A stretch of 64,000 bases of DNA from Stratiolaelaps scimitus (GCA_019614645.1 JABWDB010000011.1:7699501-7763500); one strand, 5' to 3'. Shown: positions 41,679 to 53,819, numbered from the stretch's first letter. Notes: generated from the sequence alone by a model not told the origin. Numbers and translations are program-made.

Positions 41679-42246
41679 TTATTATTATTATAGTATTATG
41701 ACTATTATAATGAAATATCATACATGAATATATATGTACATTTTTTGTTATTATTATTTATCCCTTTCATAGATAGCTACGAAGCCGCTTCAGCAATTCT
41801 ACGTTTCTGCTAATCGTCGTCTGCCCCCTCGCTATCCGCCGCGTTCGCCAGAGTGTCAGCATCGAGATTTCTTCTTCCTTAGCTATGCCTTTCGCCTACC
41901 GGCCAGCCGATCCGAGCCCGTGTCCCCTGTGTAAACAAGTCGCTTGCTGAACCCGTATACCATATAGCTAAAGGGGTGCCCATGGGGCTATCTGGCCAGG
42001 CAGCAACGTCTCCTTGCCAGCCAGCGAGATCGCCAGGTAGAGATGATCGAATTTCCCCAAGGAAAATCCCAACGAGCAGCAGCAGAAGAAGATTGAGTTA
42101 TTGAGGCGGCAGCGCCGCGCGATGGCCACGATTGGGGACGTCTGGTTATGGGATGATATGGAAGTGCTGGCATAGGCTAGTCTGGCCAAGAAGGCATTGG
42201 GCATGGCCAGATGAAGAAGCTTTAGCTCCACACATGGACATACACT

Positions 42247-42251
<5 letters not shown>

Positions 42252-42290
<39 letters not shown>
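42252..42290. repeat. (TA)n microsatellite
   Basis: About 19 uninterrupted units. Confidence 0.95.
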
Positions 42291-42291
<1 letters not shown>

Positions 42292-44045
42292 GGGACCATA
42301 TGCAGAAAGAACGAACGAGATGAACGCGAGGATGAGCGGTCGACGGGGACCATCGACCGCTCTCGCGGACCCCGACTGCGGTGTCGAGGACACTACAGGT
42401 TATCAGTGATCGAATATGCCGCCATAACCGCTGGCACCACCGGCAGTGTGCCGAACCGGCCAAACGTAGTGGCCTGATGGCCTGTTTCTGACCGGTGTCT
42501 CGCTGGACCTGGGGGAGCGGGGGGGGGCAGTCCTTAATCATTCCTCGATATGAAGGTGGCGCCAGCGCCACCTGGCGCCGCCGTCTGGACGACGTAGTTT
42601 ATCAACGCATCAATGGAAACTGCTATTGTGAAAAGAAAAAGAAGCAGGGGAAACCAATGAAATAAATAAATAAGAGCTACGCGGTTCATTATTTTATTAT
42701 TTATTTTTTTTTTATATATGTATATTATATTTATAATTATAATAAATAATTCCTAATAACTGTATGTTTGAATAAACAACACACGCTACGCGGTTGCGGC
42801 TGGTCAGTCGTTGTCAGGTAGAAGGACATCGAGTTGTTGCTGTTGTTATTGCTGCTGCTGCTCCTCTGGAAGTAATTAGGATTTTTGGGAATTGTCGGAA
42901 ATTTGCACTTCATAATCGATCTGAGTCGTCACCTGTGTTGCAGAACTGGCTTGCTTACGTGTGGACAAGAGATACGCTTGTTGTCATTGTAGATCGTGTG
43001 TACTACAGAGTCATAAAATAGCCCACGGGTGAATACGGCCCGACTCGACAATATATTGCGAGCATTGGGCCGCGCTTTCGAAATGAAACCATCCGGCCAA
43101 GGGTAAATTTTGAGTAACCAAATAGTGTTCTTGAACAAAAATTCGATCATTGAACAAGAAATCGCTAAACTGCAGTGCAATTCTTCGCTGGGTGTTGTTC
43201 ATTTTCAAGCTGGGATTGTTTCGTCCATTGAAATTCAAACAGTTACAGAGTTTGTACCTGATCAGTCTCCTAAATCATAAAATACAATACTAGATGAGAG
43301 AGAAAATCGGCTGATCTTCGAATCGGAGTTCCGCCGTGGAACGGCAGTATCGAAGTCCACTCGTTGCGGTTGAGTGATGCTCGCTCGGGAAAGGTCGCTG
43401 CAACAACGCCAATGCTACCATGGAGAATTGGAGCAAGCCAATTGATTTCAATTCTCAAACTGAGCCCGAGTCAAAGGCTGCTGACGGCCGACTGTGAGCC
43501 ACTAGAGGAACTAGTCGTTGACGAGCGCTTAAACGCTTTTTTAGGAATATACCCGAAATGAACGAGGGTATATATATATATATATATATGTGTTTGTGTA
43601 AGAATGACTTTTAATAAATCCAAAATGACACGTCTCCAGAGGCACCACGGAGTGGCGCAGATTGCAACCGTCTCCGCTTAAGAATCAATGAAATCATTTA
43701 CTTTTGACATAGATACACATTCGACATAATAGGATTGTTTCTGACAGCAACATTTATGGAGCGGCAATCGTAGCCCTGCAAAATCCACGGTGTAACAACA
43801 GTCGATAGTTGGGAAAAAAAACGATTGAAAAAAATCTCCTCCACTTGGCGAAAAAAGAAGGGCCGACTTCACAGTTGAAACAGATACCGTGTCAACTATG
43901 AGCCCACGTGCTCCTGAGGCGTGACCCTACCGTCGTTGATTTCGTGAAATGATCAATAGCAATTCCCTCGCTTTTCTGGGGCCCCCGATGCCGGCTACTA
44001 TTCGCGTGCATATATTATATATATAGGAAGCTCAAGAAATACCTA

Positions 44046-44060
<15 letters not shown>

Positions 44061-44138
<78 letters not shown>
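44061..44138. repeat. (TA)n, about 39 units, longest of the window
   Basis: Uninterrupted TA run, preceded by degenerate TATATGTATATATAC. Shorter (TA)n arrays occur about every 1.5-2 kb. Confidence 0.95.
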
Positions 44139-44142
<4 letters not shown>

Positions 44143-44149
44143 GCTGTGT

Positions 44150-44200
44150 TCCAACTGACGCTTAGCTGTTCCCCTATCTGACAGACCTCAGCTCTCTCAA
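44150..44200 (+). mobile_element. Solo copy of the inverted-repeat arm
   Basis: TTCCAACTGACGCTTAGCTG then TTCCCCTATCTGACAGACCT and CAGCTCTC match the arm of the 59190-60013 element. No partner arm was seen within 1 kb. It abuts the longest (TA)n array of the window. Confidence 0.55.
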
Positions 44201-44733
44201 TCCTGTAGGTGTCACTATGAGGAAAAACATGTATATAAAGATCACATCAATATGTTAGCATAGGTGGCAGGTAAAAACTCACAAGTATCACAGCTTTGTA
44301 TGTGCGTAGAAATATGTATATATATTATATATATATATGATCACGTGACAAGAATTCATTGATAAAGAAAGATTATAGTAAATCCGAAGATTCTCACCGT
44401 CTGGCACGATTTAATACCATACCATACGTCCAGGCAACTAGACAATCTTGGAGACAAATATGTATATTCCTCTCTCACATCTGGCAATGGACGTCACTTT
44501 TCATTTTCCTGCTTAACCTGCCCTAAAGTAGGGTTCCTTATACAATCGATATTATACAATTACGATACAACATGATATTCTTACGGACCAGCATGCCGAG
44601 CGACTTCAGCCGCGAGACGGTCGTACGGGTGAACGGTCCCTCGATCACACATTACCATCTCGCAGTACCGACAATGCAACAGGAAGTCGAATTCAAGCCC
44701 CGGCGTTAGTTAACTGCTTGCGTAGTGTCCAGC

Positions 44734-44735
<2 letters not shown>

Positions 44736-44766
<31 letters not shown>
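44736..44766. repeat. (TC)n tract in a CpG-rich patch
   Basis: About 14 CT units at the left edge of the 44.7-46 kb patch. Confidence 0.9.
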
Positions 44767-44770
<4 letters not shown>

Positions 44771-46228
44771 TTCTCTGTGGGCCGTCCCTTACCCGCGAAT
44801 CTCGGGGGGGGGGCGGTAAGCGTTTGCATTGCCCCATGGGCGATGCCTGTCCCCCCACCGGCTGCTCACTGCTTATCACTTGGGCAGGCGGCAGGTCCCT
44901 CAGACTCGAGCACCTCACTTCGGCGCACGGTCCTGTCTTTGCCTGCGCATACAACAGGCCGGGCACTGCTACCGGACCCAACCACTTCTCATCCAGTGGC
45001 AGGCGGGCACGCAGGCACCGTCACTCACTCAAGCAATAGACGACCAGTCCACCGAGCTGCACGGATTGGCAGGCCACTGTTGGCTCCGTGGCCCGGTGTG
45101 CCCCCAGCATTCAACTGTTCTTGGCCTTGGCGTTGACTCTGTGGGACGGCTCTCTCTCTCTCTCTATTGCAAAATGCTGCTCCTTTTGACAGCAGCCGTA
45201 TGCGGTGAAGACGAGAGGGAGAGAGAGAGGCGAGGGAGAGGCGAGGGAGAACTGGCCGTACAAAGAGAAGGCGAAGTCGTCGCCTTTGCCGACCGCCGTT
45301 GGATCGGGCGAGCGAATCGTTCTTGCCACAATGCCCACTCTATATGTATGAGTAGGGGACGATTGTGACAGCCAACGGGGACAGTGGACAGAAGAGGACA
45401 TCGGGCTGAAGAAGCGCGGTAGGAAGGAACGGGGTGCGACAGCGGTTTGCGACAGACCCTCAGACCCCCGGCGGCACAGGACCAGCAGCGGCACACATCA
45501 AATCAGAGGGAACGAGCTCTGATCGGAGCGACGGTGGCGACACTAGGCGGGCTAAGCGCACCGTTCAGTGTCACCGTCCACCGGTCAGTGGGGTCCTTTG
45601 GGAGGACACAGGAAATCGGGTGTACGCGCGCTCGCGGACTACGATGCGTCAGGGGTTGGGGTGACGGCGGGGGGAGGGGTGGGGGGGGGTACACCCTGAG
45701 AGATCTGCAGGACTCACAGTCACATGGTGCTGATGCGCAAGAGAGCAATGTGGCACTTCTTGGCAGCGGCCAGCGACGCTCTTGTAGAGTACAGCCAACT
45801 CACGCATGCTTCAGTGTCATCACCCATTCGGCCAGCCTCAACATCCTCCGTCTGTTGGCTAAGCAAGAAAGTCGATGACCAAGGGCCAACTCCGAACGAG
45901 CAATGTACCCGTGGGCGCACACTGCTGCCATCAGGATTCTCAATAACCCTGCAAGTCACACACAAGTGTGGAAAGTATTGAGTATTGCAAGCTAGCAAAG
46001 GTGTTGGTTGGAGGCACGCCGTGGGCGTTGGGAACACTACTGCGTGCCTCTCCTTAGGTCTCTACCCGTGGTCGCCCCCGGACGTCGGTATGGAACCGAC
46101 GACCGTCCGATGGTAAGTAGGCTATATTAGCATTGAATAACGGTCGCTTGGTCTCGGCCAGCCTGCAGCCGTTCGACTCGATGAAGCAGATAGAATGAAA
46201 ATCGTCACTGTGCCTCGCAGAGGACGAA

Positions 46229-46266
<38 letters not shown>

Positions 46267-46444
46267 CCGGATGGCTGCGATAACAGCATCCGAGTAGAAC
46301 ATATAACGGTTGGTGGTTGGCCGATTGAAAAATCAGCAACGTGTGTTATCATCATGCCCTAGCGGTTTCCACTGATATTCCACCACCATCATGGCAGTGG
46401 TCAATCTCGACTTTATACAACACACACAGCGTACGTATTGCTCG

Positions 46445-46660
46445 TGAATTAGGATCAGCCACCGCGTTCGAATGTTGTCAAGGGTTTAAGTTACTCAGGA
46501 CAAAATCGCACGTCGATCGTACCTCGCCGAAGTTGTAAAGCAACGGCATACATCACCTTGGCTGCACAGTGAAGTGTGTTCAGTAAAACTTTGCTGTGCC
46601 GATTCTCAACTTTCCGAATGTGAAAAGTGTTTTTGAAGCAGACCAAGCAACCGTTATATA
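46445..46660 (+). mobile_element. Second copy of the 57.8-kb MITE-like element
   Basis: GAATTAGGATCAGCC, then TTACTCAGGACAAAATCGCA, later CACAGTGAAGTGTGTTCAG, and an end AAGCAACCGTTATATATATA match 57885-58100 in order. The left inverted terminus with its TA array is missing or diverged. Confidence 0.6.
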
Positions 46661-48026
46661 TATATATATATATATAATTATATATATAATTATACCTCAA
46701 CGAGGTCGAATCGACAACGAGATGAAATGAATAGTACCAAAATAAGCGAAATAGTATTGGCCCTGACGGCAGAGTGGCTGTCGTTAGTGGCGCCATTGAC
46801 CGGGCGGGGGGGGGGAAGGGGAGATCGAGCTTACAAGGACACAATCGTCACAGGCCAAAATGAACAATAGGAAATATCAATCGTTTTTAGATTCTCGATA
46901 CCTTGATAAATAAACAGCCGAACAAGTTCGCTCAGCGCCTTGGTAAAGGTGTCTATGGTACTTCAAGCTAGAACAAACTAGTATATATATATATATATAT
47001 ATATATTAGTATTCGTTCACAGAATTTATACTCAGAAAAGATCTTCTCCACACGAAAATCAACGACGCCCGTTATCCCCCGGTCCCCCTGTATACGGAGA
47101 CTGTGAACACCGTCGCAAAGTGTGTTAAGCTCATGGGTTAGGATCGAGGAAAAATGAACAAAAACACAAGACGATGTTTAAATTAATAAAGGCTCTCTCT
47201 ATCTTTATTAAACAGCATCAGTCACGTTCAAGCTGTCAAATATAACTCTGTGGAAAACAATCCGCATTTGCAACCGCGATGCTAGGAGCATGCGGCCGAG
47301 AACCTGGACAAACCTCTCAGATTAGGTCTGTCTAAAAAGTCTTATATTAAGGAGGATCACAACGTAAATATTGACAGACAACCTATATGTTACAAAGAAA
47401 TCACCAGCCCACAGTGGTCTCTCGACCCTCTCACAGTGGCTGCGAGCTTTCACTTTTTAGTAGCTGTATCATAACTACACGCATATATTTTTGCCGCTGA
47501 CGAAGGAGTTCGTAAGCGCCACTCTCTTCGTTGCAATATACGATACAGCAGTCAGTGCTTGCGATATATTATATCTATAAATTGTAGTTACTCTCCTATC
47601 TGTTTGAGTTTCCAGGTTCAATATCTGTGCAAAGCTGCGTGGCTATGCTGCGCATACGCCATATGCCCACCTCCGTTTCTGCGCAACGACCGCTCGATGA
47701 ACGCTAGGTGCCAAGCGGCGGCGGCGGCATCACCGAGATGGCGAGACCAGAGACGGCGACGAATTCTACCTCCTGCGCCTACTGAAGAGGTGAGGATGCG
47801 AATCTCGCTCAAAAAGGCGAGGTGGCATGGGTCGCCAACGGGTGTTAATCTGATTCGCCCTGAATTGTGAATCCAAAGAAAACAGCTTGAGTACCTGTGA
47901 CGAAGTGTCCATCGCGAGTTGCACGATCTGCCTGCCGCGAGCTTCGGAATGGCGCTCACCGCGATCAGCGGAGGCAACGTCTGCACTCGCACCTCTATGA
48001 ATGAAACGCAGTTCGTCGCTGAGCAG

Positions 48027-50375
48027 TTAAACAGGGGCATACTCCAGGGCATTCAATGGGATCAGCGCGCGCAAAACATAGACTTTAGAACTGCCGAAAT
48101 TGCCGTACACGCACATGTTTCGTTGACGCGTGTCATGAGCCTTGACGAAATAGGACAATGAAACCATCGAGTTGCCTTTAGCGAGCGGAACGCCTACACT
48201 CAGCTGCGGTGGTACGTGGCTAACCGCAGCGGCCGCCAGACAACGCAGCTCGCGAACACGATGGCAGACACGGGCCGCAGGCCGGAGGCATGGACACAGC
48301 GAATCGTAGGTGATCCTAGCTAGCCGTTGCCAGGTGTACAGTCCAGCCGCTCTACATAGAAATGTGCCGAAACTCTCGAAATCCTCATCGGCCTCGATAT
48401 TGCTCACGCGGACTTCGCTGTCGCGAACGATATCGCCGCCGCCGCCGCCGACGCCGATCGTTCTGTCAGCGTCGTCGACGCCACCCTCGTGCCAGTACAC
48501 GTCGCGGAGGCCGGCGCTAAGCAGCATCGTAATGTGACAATCGAGAGGATTGTAGCGCATATCGGGAAAATAGGGACACATTATAAAGTTGTCGACGGCG
48601 ACGTGCAACACCGTCAGCCACTCGCGGGGATCCTGCTGCTGCTGCTGCTCGTGGGCCGGGCCAGATCGTTCGACGTCAGCATCGGCCGCCGTTGAAAGCT
48701 TGGCCAGAGCGATTAGAGAACGCCGCATGCACACGAATGGGAGGCATTCGATATTATTCGATAGCTCCAGATCGCGTTGGCTCTGCATAAGCTCGCCGTG
48801 GCTCAAGCAATGGACGCCTTTGACTAGCAACAGCCAAATTAGGTTATAGTGTCGTTTGTCGAAGCTCGTTTGTCGAAGCTCTCCGCTCGGCGGCAGCCCA
48901 GAGCGGAACTCTTCCGATACGCTCAGCACCAGGCGGAATAGCCGTCGCAGGTTCGGGCCGTCGATCCTTGCTCTGGCTAGCGCGTCGAGGTCAATCTCAT
49001 AGGCGAAATATCTGAGGAAGCAAACTCGATATTCCGGGTCTGTCAATTCCTGCAGATCGTTCAAGTTTAGAAGATACTCCTTCCAGTATTCACGGCGTAT
49101 GCCTATGTTTAGCAGAATCGAGATGATCTTATAGAGTGACCGTCCACCTCCGCCAAGAGCCGGGGGAACTAAACCATGCATTGCCAGCTCAAGGAAACGC
49201 CGAAAGTTTCTTCTGTCGAACGCATCGTTCGGCAGCTGGTCCCTATCGATCATATATAGGTAGATACAGAGGCCAAGGCAGTACTCCCTTTTATCGATAT
49301 CGCGTAGCCGAGTCATGCCTTCGAAGGTGTCATTGATTTCCGGCACACTCATTCGACGTCGAGGGTAGGCGATGCATTTAAGTAGCCCACAAACGAGGTG
49401 CGCGCGCACTGTCTTCTCTCTAGGCAGATTCGCTCTGGACTCGGTAGCCCGCGACAGACAGTATGACAGACGAAGGTGGCCGAACTCGCGGCCCAATAAA
49501 AGCCGGAACACTTTTAGGGCCCACTGCCGCAGCAGGTTGAAGTCGTGAAAGCAGGCGGGTGCTATTTTCTCACCGCTGAGTTTGTTTTCATCGGTCGTTC
49601 TCGGCATATCTCTATAGAATGTGCATATATCTTCGCCAGCTATCGTCACCGCTGCTTCGATCATCTGCTCGACTTTCGTCGAGGGATCAGCTTTCTCGAG
49701 CACCTCTCGAAGTCTGGCCGCCCGCTCAGTGTCGTCGTGCGATCTGGACCAGATCATTTCACAGCCGGGTACGTCCCTCCAGAGTAGCAAACACCAGGCA
49801 CCGAAACTCCTCAGCACGTCACCACGGACGTTCTCCCAGGGGTCCGGCCGAGGGTTCGTCGCCGACCCGCGCGCGATTAGTTTCTCGAGCAACTCGAGTG
49901 TTCGACAGTCGCCGCTGCGTGCTATTGAGCGAAGTGTCGCCCGATCATACAGCAGCGTGGAATGATCCGTCAGGGCAAAGTGAATCCATCCGCGGACGTA
50001 ATCGTCGTTGCCTTTACTCTTACGAAACTTTCTACGGGCGAACCTTTCAACCAGTACGATACGCCAACCCACGGTGGAATCGAAATATTGACGACAAAGC
50101 TCCCGACACCGCTCAGTCGGGTCCACTGATGCCAGGACCCACTCAGTCATTATGGTCAATCGTTCGTTGGACTGGTCGACTTTTCGTAGAGCGTCAACAT
50201 GCTCTGCTTCGCCATATCTCATTATCCAAGTGAATGCTTCATTCCACAGGTGAGGACGGTACTGAGATCTAACGTATTCTTGTCCTGGGTATTGCCGACA
50301 GCTAATGTCATCGATAAGAGACTGCAGAACCTTGAGCGGGACACGATCCTTGAACCGACGGGATCTAGAATCCAT
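48027..50375 (-). CDS. FEM1-like protein, divergent, single exon
   Basis: Open frame of 782 residues, by far the longest here. The frame is open 36 bases further upstream, but the first ATG is at 50375, with A at -3 and G at +4, so I start there. The C-terminal part resembles FEM1 proteins, which are ankyrin substrate receptors of CUL2-RING ubiquitin ligases. A helical stretch at about 509-560 is followed by an ankyrin-like unit (TVLHVAVD at 588-595, then ITMLLSAGL at 615-623), and the end has LRCLAAAAV at 710-718 with FVKAH at 743-747. This corresponds to the FEM1 end block that carries the BC-box and cullin-box region. There is a Gln run at 577-581 and a Gly run at 643-647. The N-terminal 500 residues are Arg-rich and look helical, with no canonical ankyrin repeats that I can see; FEM1 proteins normally have about seven there and are shorter (around 620). 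No introns are seen. Seen: the frame and motifs. Inferred: the family and an E3 role. Confidence 0.6.
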   Translation of the reverse strand: MDSRSRRFKDRVPLKVLQSLIDDISCRQYPGQEYVRSQYRPHLWNEAFTWIMRYGEAEHVDALRKVDQSNERLTIMTEWVLASVDPTERCRELCRQYFDSTVGWRIVLVERFARRKFRKSKGNDDYVRGWIHFALTDHSTLLYDRATLRSIARSGDCRTLELLEKLIARGSATNPRPDPWENVRGDVLRSFGAWCLLLWRDVPGCEMIWSRSHDDTERAARLREVLEKADPSTKVEQMIEAAVTIAGEDICTFYRDMPRTTDENKLSGEKIAPACFHDFNLLRQWALKVFRLLLGREFGHLRLSYCLSRATESRANLPREKTVRAHLVCGLLKCIAYPRRRMSVPEINDTFEGMTRLRDIDKREYCLGLCIYLYMIDRDQLPNDAFDRRNFRRFLELAMHGLVPPALGGGGRSLYKIISILLNIGIRREYWKEYLLNLNDLQELTDPEYRVCFLRYFAYEIDLDALARARIDGPNLRRLFRLVLSVSEEFRSGLPPSGELRQTSFDKRHYNLIWLLLVKGVHCLSHGELMQSQRDLELSNNIECLPFVCMRRSLIALAKLSTAADADVERSGPAHEQQQQQDPREWLTVLHVAVDNFIMCPYFPDMRYNPLDCHITMLLSAGLRDVYWHEGGVDDADRTIGVGGGGGDIVRDSEVRVSNIEADEDFESFGTFLCRAAGLYTWQRLARITYDSLCPCLRPAARVCHRVRELRCLAAAAVSHVPPQLSVGVPLAKGNSMVSLSYFVKAHDTRQRNMCVYGNFGSSKVYVLRALIPLNALEYAPV

Positions 50376-51112
50376 CGTTCGAGTCGCCCTCAGGTCGTCG
50401 GAGAAGGACAAGCTTCAGTTTTCACACTGAAGGCGAAATCTTCAACGTGCAAGGCTTCAACGTGTCGGATGAGTGCCACGTCCTTTTGACACGACGCAGG
50501 ACAATGGTTGCGATAAGCTGAAACGGAAAAACAAATATATGTATATATATATATAAACAGGTTTTTCATCGTGATATCGACGGATGGCAGTGCGCTGGCC
50601 AAGAGAGGAACCGTGAGTTGAATCGACGGATGGAGCATCATCGTCGTCATCATCATCATCATCATCATTGTTATACGGATGCATAGAATTAATTGACCTC
50701 GCGAAATTGGCGCCTTCCTGGCACCGAGGCTGGATTGTCGCAATCGACTGTATTTGCTCGATGAGAAACGATCTGCCAGAGTCTAATATGATGTCTGGAA
50801 CGAGATCTTCATCTCGGCGGGGACCTCGAGAACACCGAGTTGTAGCGCAGCTGCTGTCACGGAAGCGTTTTCCCATAGCGGACTCTCACTCAACGGCCTT
50901 CATTCGATGACAGAAGTACCTCGGCTCAGTGCTTGTGCCGATAGCATTGGCCCAATGAGCCAGCGGGCAGACACCAACAAGCTTCAATGGCAGGACGAAA
51001 GAGCTAATTGAATATATTTCATTTGAAAATGCCGTTTCTAAAGGGTAACAATGTTCACAATAGTCATACAGGCGTTCATATTAGCGATGCTCACTACAGA
51101 CCCCTTTGAACC

Positions 51113-51150
<38 letters not shown>

Positions 51151-51956
51151 GAGGCTGCCGATATTCAACCAAAACAATAGCAACAAAAATAAGAGAGATC
51201 GCTAAGAAGGCGAAGAGAGACGAAAATGTCATAGGTGAATTATTGTCTATCTGCAGATTTTGTTTAACTAATCGAAAATATATATGGTCCAATGTGCATT
51301 GGGCGCAAACTCAACAAACCATTAGTGGCATAGTTTCTCTCGCTTTTGCCTGCTCTGGACTACTGCTTACCATCTGCCCTGGTGGCCAGTCGGAGTGGAA
51401 TCCTGTCTTGCGGACGCAGCAGTATCGACGCGGTGGGATCGGTGCTCCGGCTCTCCGGCGAAGCGAAACGCCCCTGGAACTGTTCAGCTAAGCTGGGCCG
51501 ATGACGGCGGCCGAATTCACGGGATTCTGCGGCACTTATCGCTGATGATACAACATTAGCCTGATGTCGAGTCCACTGGTGGCGTCCACTAGCCGCCTCA
51601 ACGCAATCTCGTCAACAACAACAGCAACTACAACAAGAACAATGAACGACGCAAGTCCGTGTGCACGATGCGTGCCGGTCATACTGTTCCGGCCGGCTGA
51701 AACGAACGTCACGTTTTGGCTTGCGCTGTATCGACATCCCACGCGTGTATGAGTGCATGCAGATGTTGAACATGCACTTGGTAGGATGTGACTAAATCCG
51801 CCTGATGCACAAGGTCACCGCAGTGGAACACTTTCCGTCCGTCGTACCAAGCAATGCTAAAAGCGGTTGTACCGTGGACGTTAAATGTTGGCTTAGAGTC
51901 AGCCTGAGTCAACCTTTTAGTGGAGCACTTTTGCAGGTCTCCGCCTCATTACGCTG

Positions 51957-52032
51957 ACCATATAAGAGAGCTTAAGCATTGTAAAATTGCAGCTCCTTTA
52001 ATAAACCAATATACCTTTACCTTACCTTTACC
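51957..52032 (+). mobile_element. SINE 3' half
   Basis: CATATAAGAGAGCTTAAGCA, TGCAGCTCCTTTAATAAACC and a tail of CCTTTACCTTACCTTTACC. The tRNA head is not recognisable upstream. Confidence 0.85.
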
Positions 52033-52392
52033 ATACGTCCAATCGCTATAGCAATGGTGGGCGAGTTCGTGTTGTAATCCCACTGAAGAATAGTAGTTTT
52101 GGAATATATTTAATAATGAATTCCTCAGGTTGCCATTTATATTCAACAGGGCCATCTGCCAGTAGCGGTGCCCATCTCTCACTGGCGCATCAGACGAACG
52201 ACCAAAGGATTTCATGGCACTTTCATTACATTCGTGTTTCCGAGGATTACTTAGTTCATTGTATACGCGATTCGGACGTGTGTGCTACAACCAAGCGAGT
52301 GCAGGAAACGCTCAAAATGTATCGTGCCAAAAAACTATTCTACTTAACTTGTAAATGACCTGAATCATTCTACAGCTAGTTAGCCCTACTAA

Positions 52393-52421
52393 TTATATAT
52401 ATATATTATATATATATATTA

Positions 52422-52457
<36 letters not shown>
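52393..52457. repeat. (TA)n with regular ATTA interruptions
   Basis: ATATATATATTATATATATA pattern repeated, then pure TA. Confidence 0.9.
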
Positions 52458-52460
<3 letters not shown>

Positions 52461-52668
52461 GCCCCATAGAGTGACAGTTAGGGGAGAAGGAACCCAAATG
52501 GCGACTAGAAGGAGGGATGTTTCCCTGTTTTGTTCCAGGAAATATTGATTTGACCACTCTTACTCCGTTTTACCTAAATGCCGTTGATGTTTGTATATGC
52601 GTTTAGTAATGAAAATATTTATTCTTGGATTAGTTACCAAACAAAATAATTATAGATCTACAATAATT

Positions 52669-52740
52669 GGGGACCGAGTGTCAGGGTGTCGAGTCCGGCA
52701 CGGCCACCCCCGGCGAAGACGATGGCACCGCCTGTCTGCC
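52669..52740 (+). repeat. Interspersed repeat, GGGACCGAGTGTCAGGGTGT family
   Basis: GGGGACCGAGTGTCAGGGTG then CGGCGAAGACGATGGCACCG. Related copies at 38607-38670 and, inverted, 33810-33880. Too short to classify. Confidence 0.45.
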
Positions 52741-52962
52741 CCACAGCGAGGCGTGCGATAGACGTGTACTTGATCTTTTGATTTGTATTTAATTAATCGT
52801 TTGTCCAACGCCGCAAAGCTTATTATTATTATTATTCCTATTATTATTTGAATGCGATTGATTGGTACCGCGAACGCGACAGTACAATTAACGATAAGAT
52901 TTAAGATGTCAGCTCAATTAGATTTTAATTACCACTTGTGGATTGACCAGTAAACGGTGGGC

Positions 52963-53130
52963 GTTGGTTGGTTTATTAAACGAACTATCATGTTGCTTAA
53001 AAACGATTGTTTGTAAATCGCTTGTATAAACGATTATAATGCTTAAGTTCTCTAATATATCCTCATCCCGTCGTGCGACAACTCGAACTCGCAATTTCCG
53101 CCTTTTACAGCCAGAGACTTAGTCACCGTC
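52963..53130 (-). mobile_element. SINE, near full length with an internal rearrangement
   Basis: Tail side begins GGTTGGTTTATTAAACGAAC; the middle is interrupted by about 45 bases containing repeated AACGATT motifs; the head reads CGCCTTTTACAGCCAGAGAC then TTAGTCACCG. Confidence 0.75.
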
Positions 53131-53478
53131 ATAAACAACCGAGAAATAGGGTTTATACGTTCCACACTATTAATGAAGGATTGTTGAAAACACACATGTG
53201 CATGATGCATTGCCGGCCATCTCCCTCAAATGAAAAAGACGTGCACTTGGACGTGATCTCCAGCGGAGCTTTTCCTTTCGAATGTTTGCATTCACTTGAT
53301 CTTAAGATACGCAACTCGCTGATGGTCCATCCGATTCATTCGGACATATATATATATATATTTTTTTTTAATACATATTTCTGATGCCTAGGGTCGAAAT
53401 TGTTAGTTGTTCTTAGCTTCCGTATCTGATAAGACAGCATGAGTTCCTAGAGTATAGGTGACCACATTCTCCGCTGTG

Positions 53479-53819
53479 TTACAAGAAGTGTTCAGACGTG
53501 TGATCGAAGTGGTCCTGAATCCAGACACTGTAGACAATGTAGTCTCTTCCGTACATGGCAGAGGCCAATCCGCTTGACAAAGACTCTAGGGCCAGAAGGA
53601 CAAGAACCAAAGTGATGGCGACTGACACTATAAAAACAACCTGATGATCTACCGAATTGCAGACCGGAAAGGCTAGATAACTGAAATGAGTATCAGGGGT
53701 AAGGAATTGTGGGACAGGTTAATTAACGAAATGGCCAAAACCGCGAGAATCTCGTCCCTCGGTAGGTTCTGAGCCATAGCAGAGAATGAACTTGACTCTG
53801 TGTTGAGATTAGGGGACAT
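53479..53819 (-). CDS. Candidate small membrane protein, two exons with a 47-nt intron
   Basis: I do not recognise a family. Exon 2 (53680-53479) is preceded by a good acceptor (CCTGATACTCATTTCAG) and ends at TAA; it encodes about 66 residues with a strongly hydrophobic stretch (VVFIVSVAITLVLVLLALE) and a polar tail ending HTSEHFL. Directly upstream another frame is open from ATG 53819 (or 53777) and reads NLPRDEILAVLAIS. A GT at 53727 gives a 47-nt GT-AG intron that joins the two frames in matching phase 2, for 97 residues. The donor (GTTAAT) is weak. It could also be the 3' end of a longer gene, a frameshifted relic, or chance. The next gene on this strand is ANAPC11, 2.4 kb upstream. Confidence 0.2.

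Larger units (their letters stand above)
40052..48026. other. No confident gene
   Basis: Minus frames at 40174-40359 (ending VINFELCYMSRN) and 40500-40780 look protein-like by eye but compete with other open frames. Inverted SINE pair at 41.4-41.6 kb. Very AT-rich 41.6-44.4 kb. CpG-rich 44.6-46.1 kb. A TTTATT at 47203 could be the poly(A) signal of the FEM1-like gene, though it is over 800 bases beyond the stop. Confidence 0.6.
50376..53478. other. Upstream region of the FEM1-like gene; SINEs and TA arrays
   Basis: No second coding gene seen. An (ATC)n run at 50640-50668 and (TA)n at 50540 and 51117-51148. SINE copies at 51957 and 52963. The first few hundred bases above 50375 should contain the promoter or 5' exon; no clear TATA was identified. 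Confidence 0.6.

Noticed and set aside
42929..43458. Two adjoining minus frames that look protein-like
   Set aside because: They are in different phases with no good splice pair and no family; the plus strand is also open.
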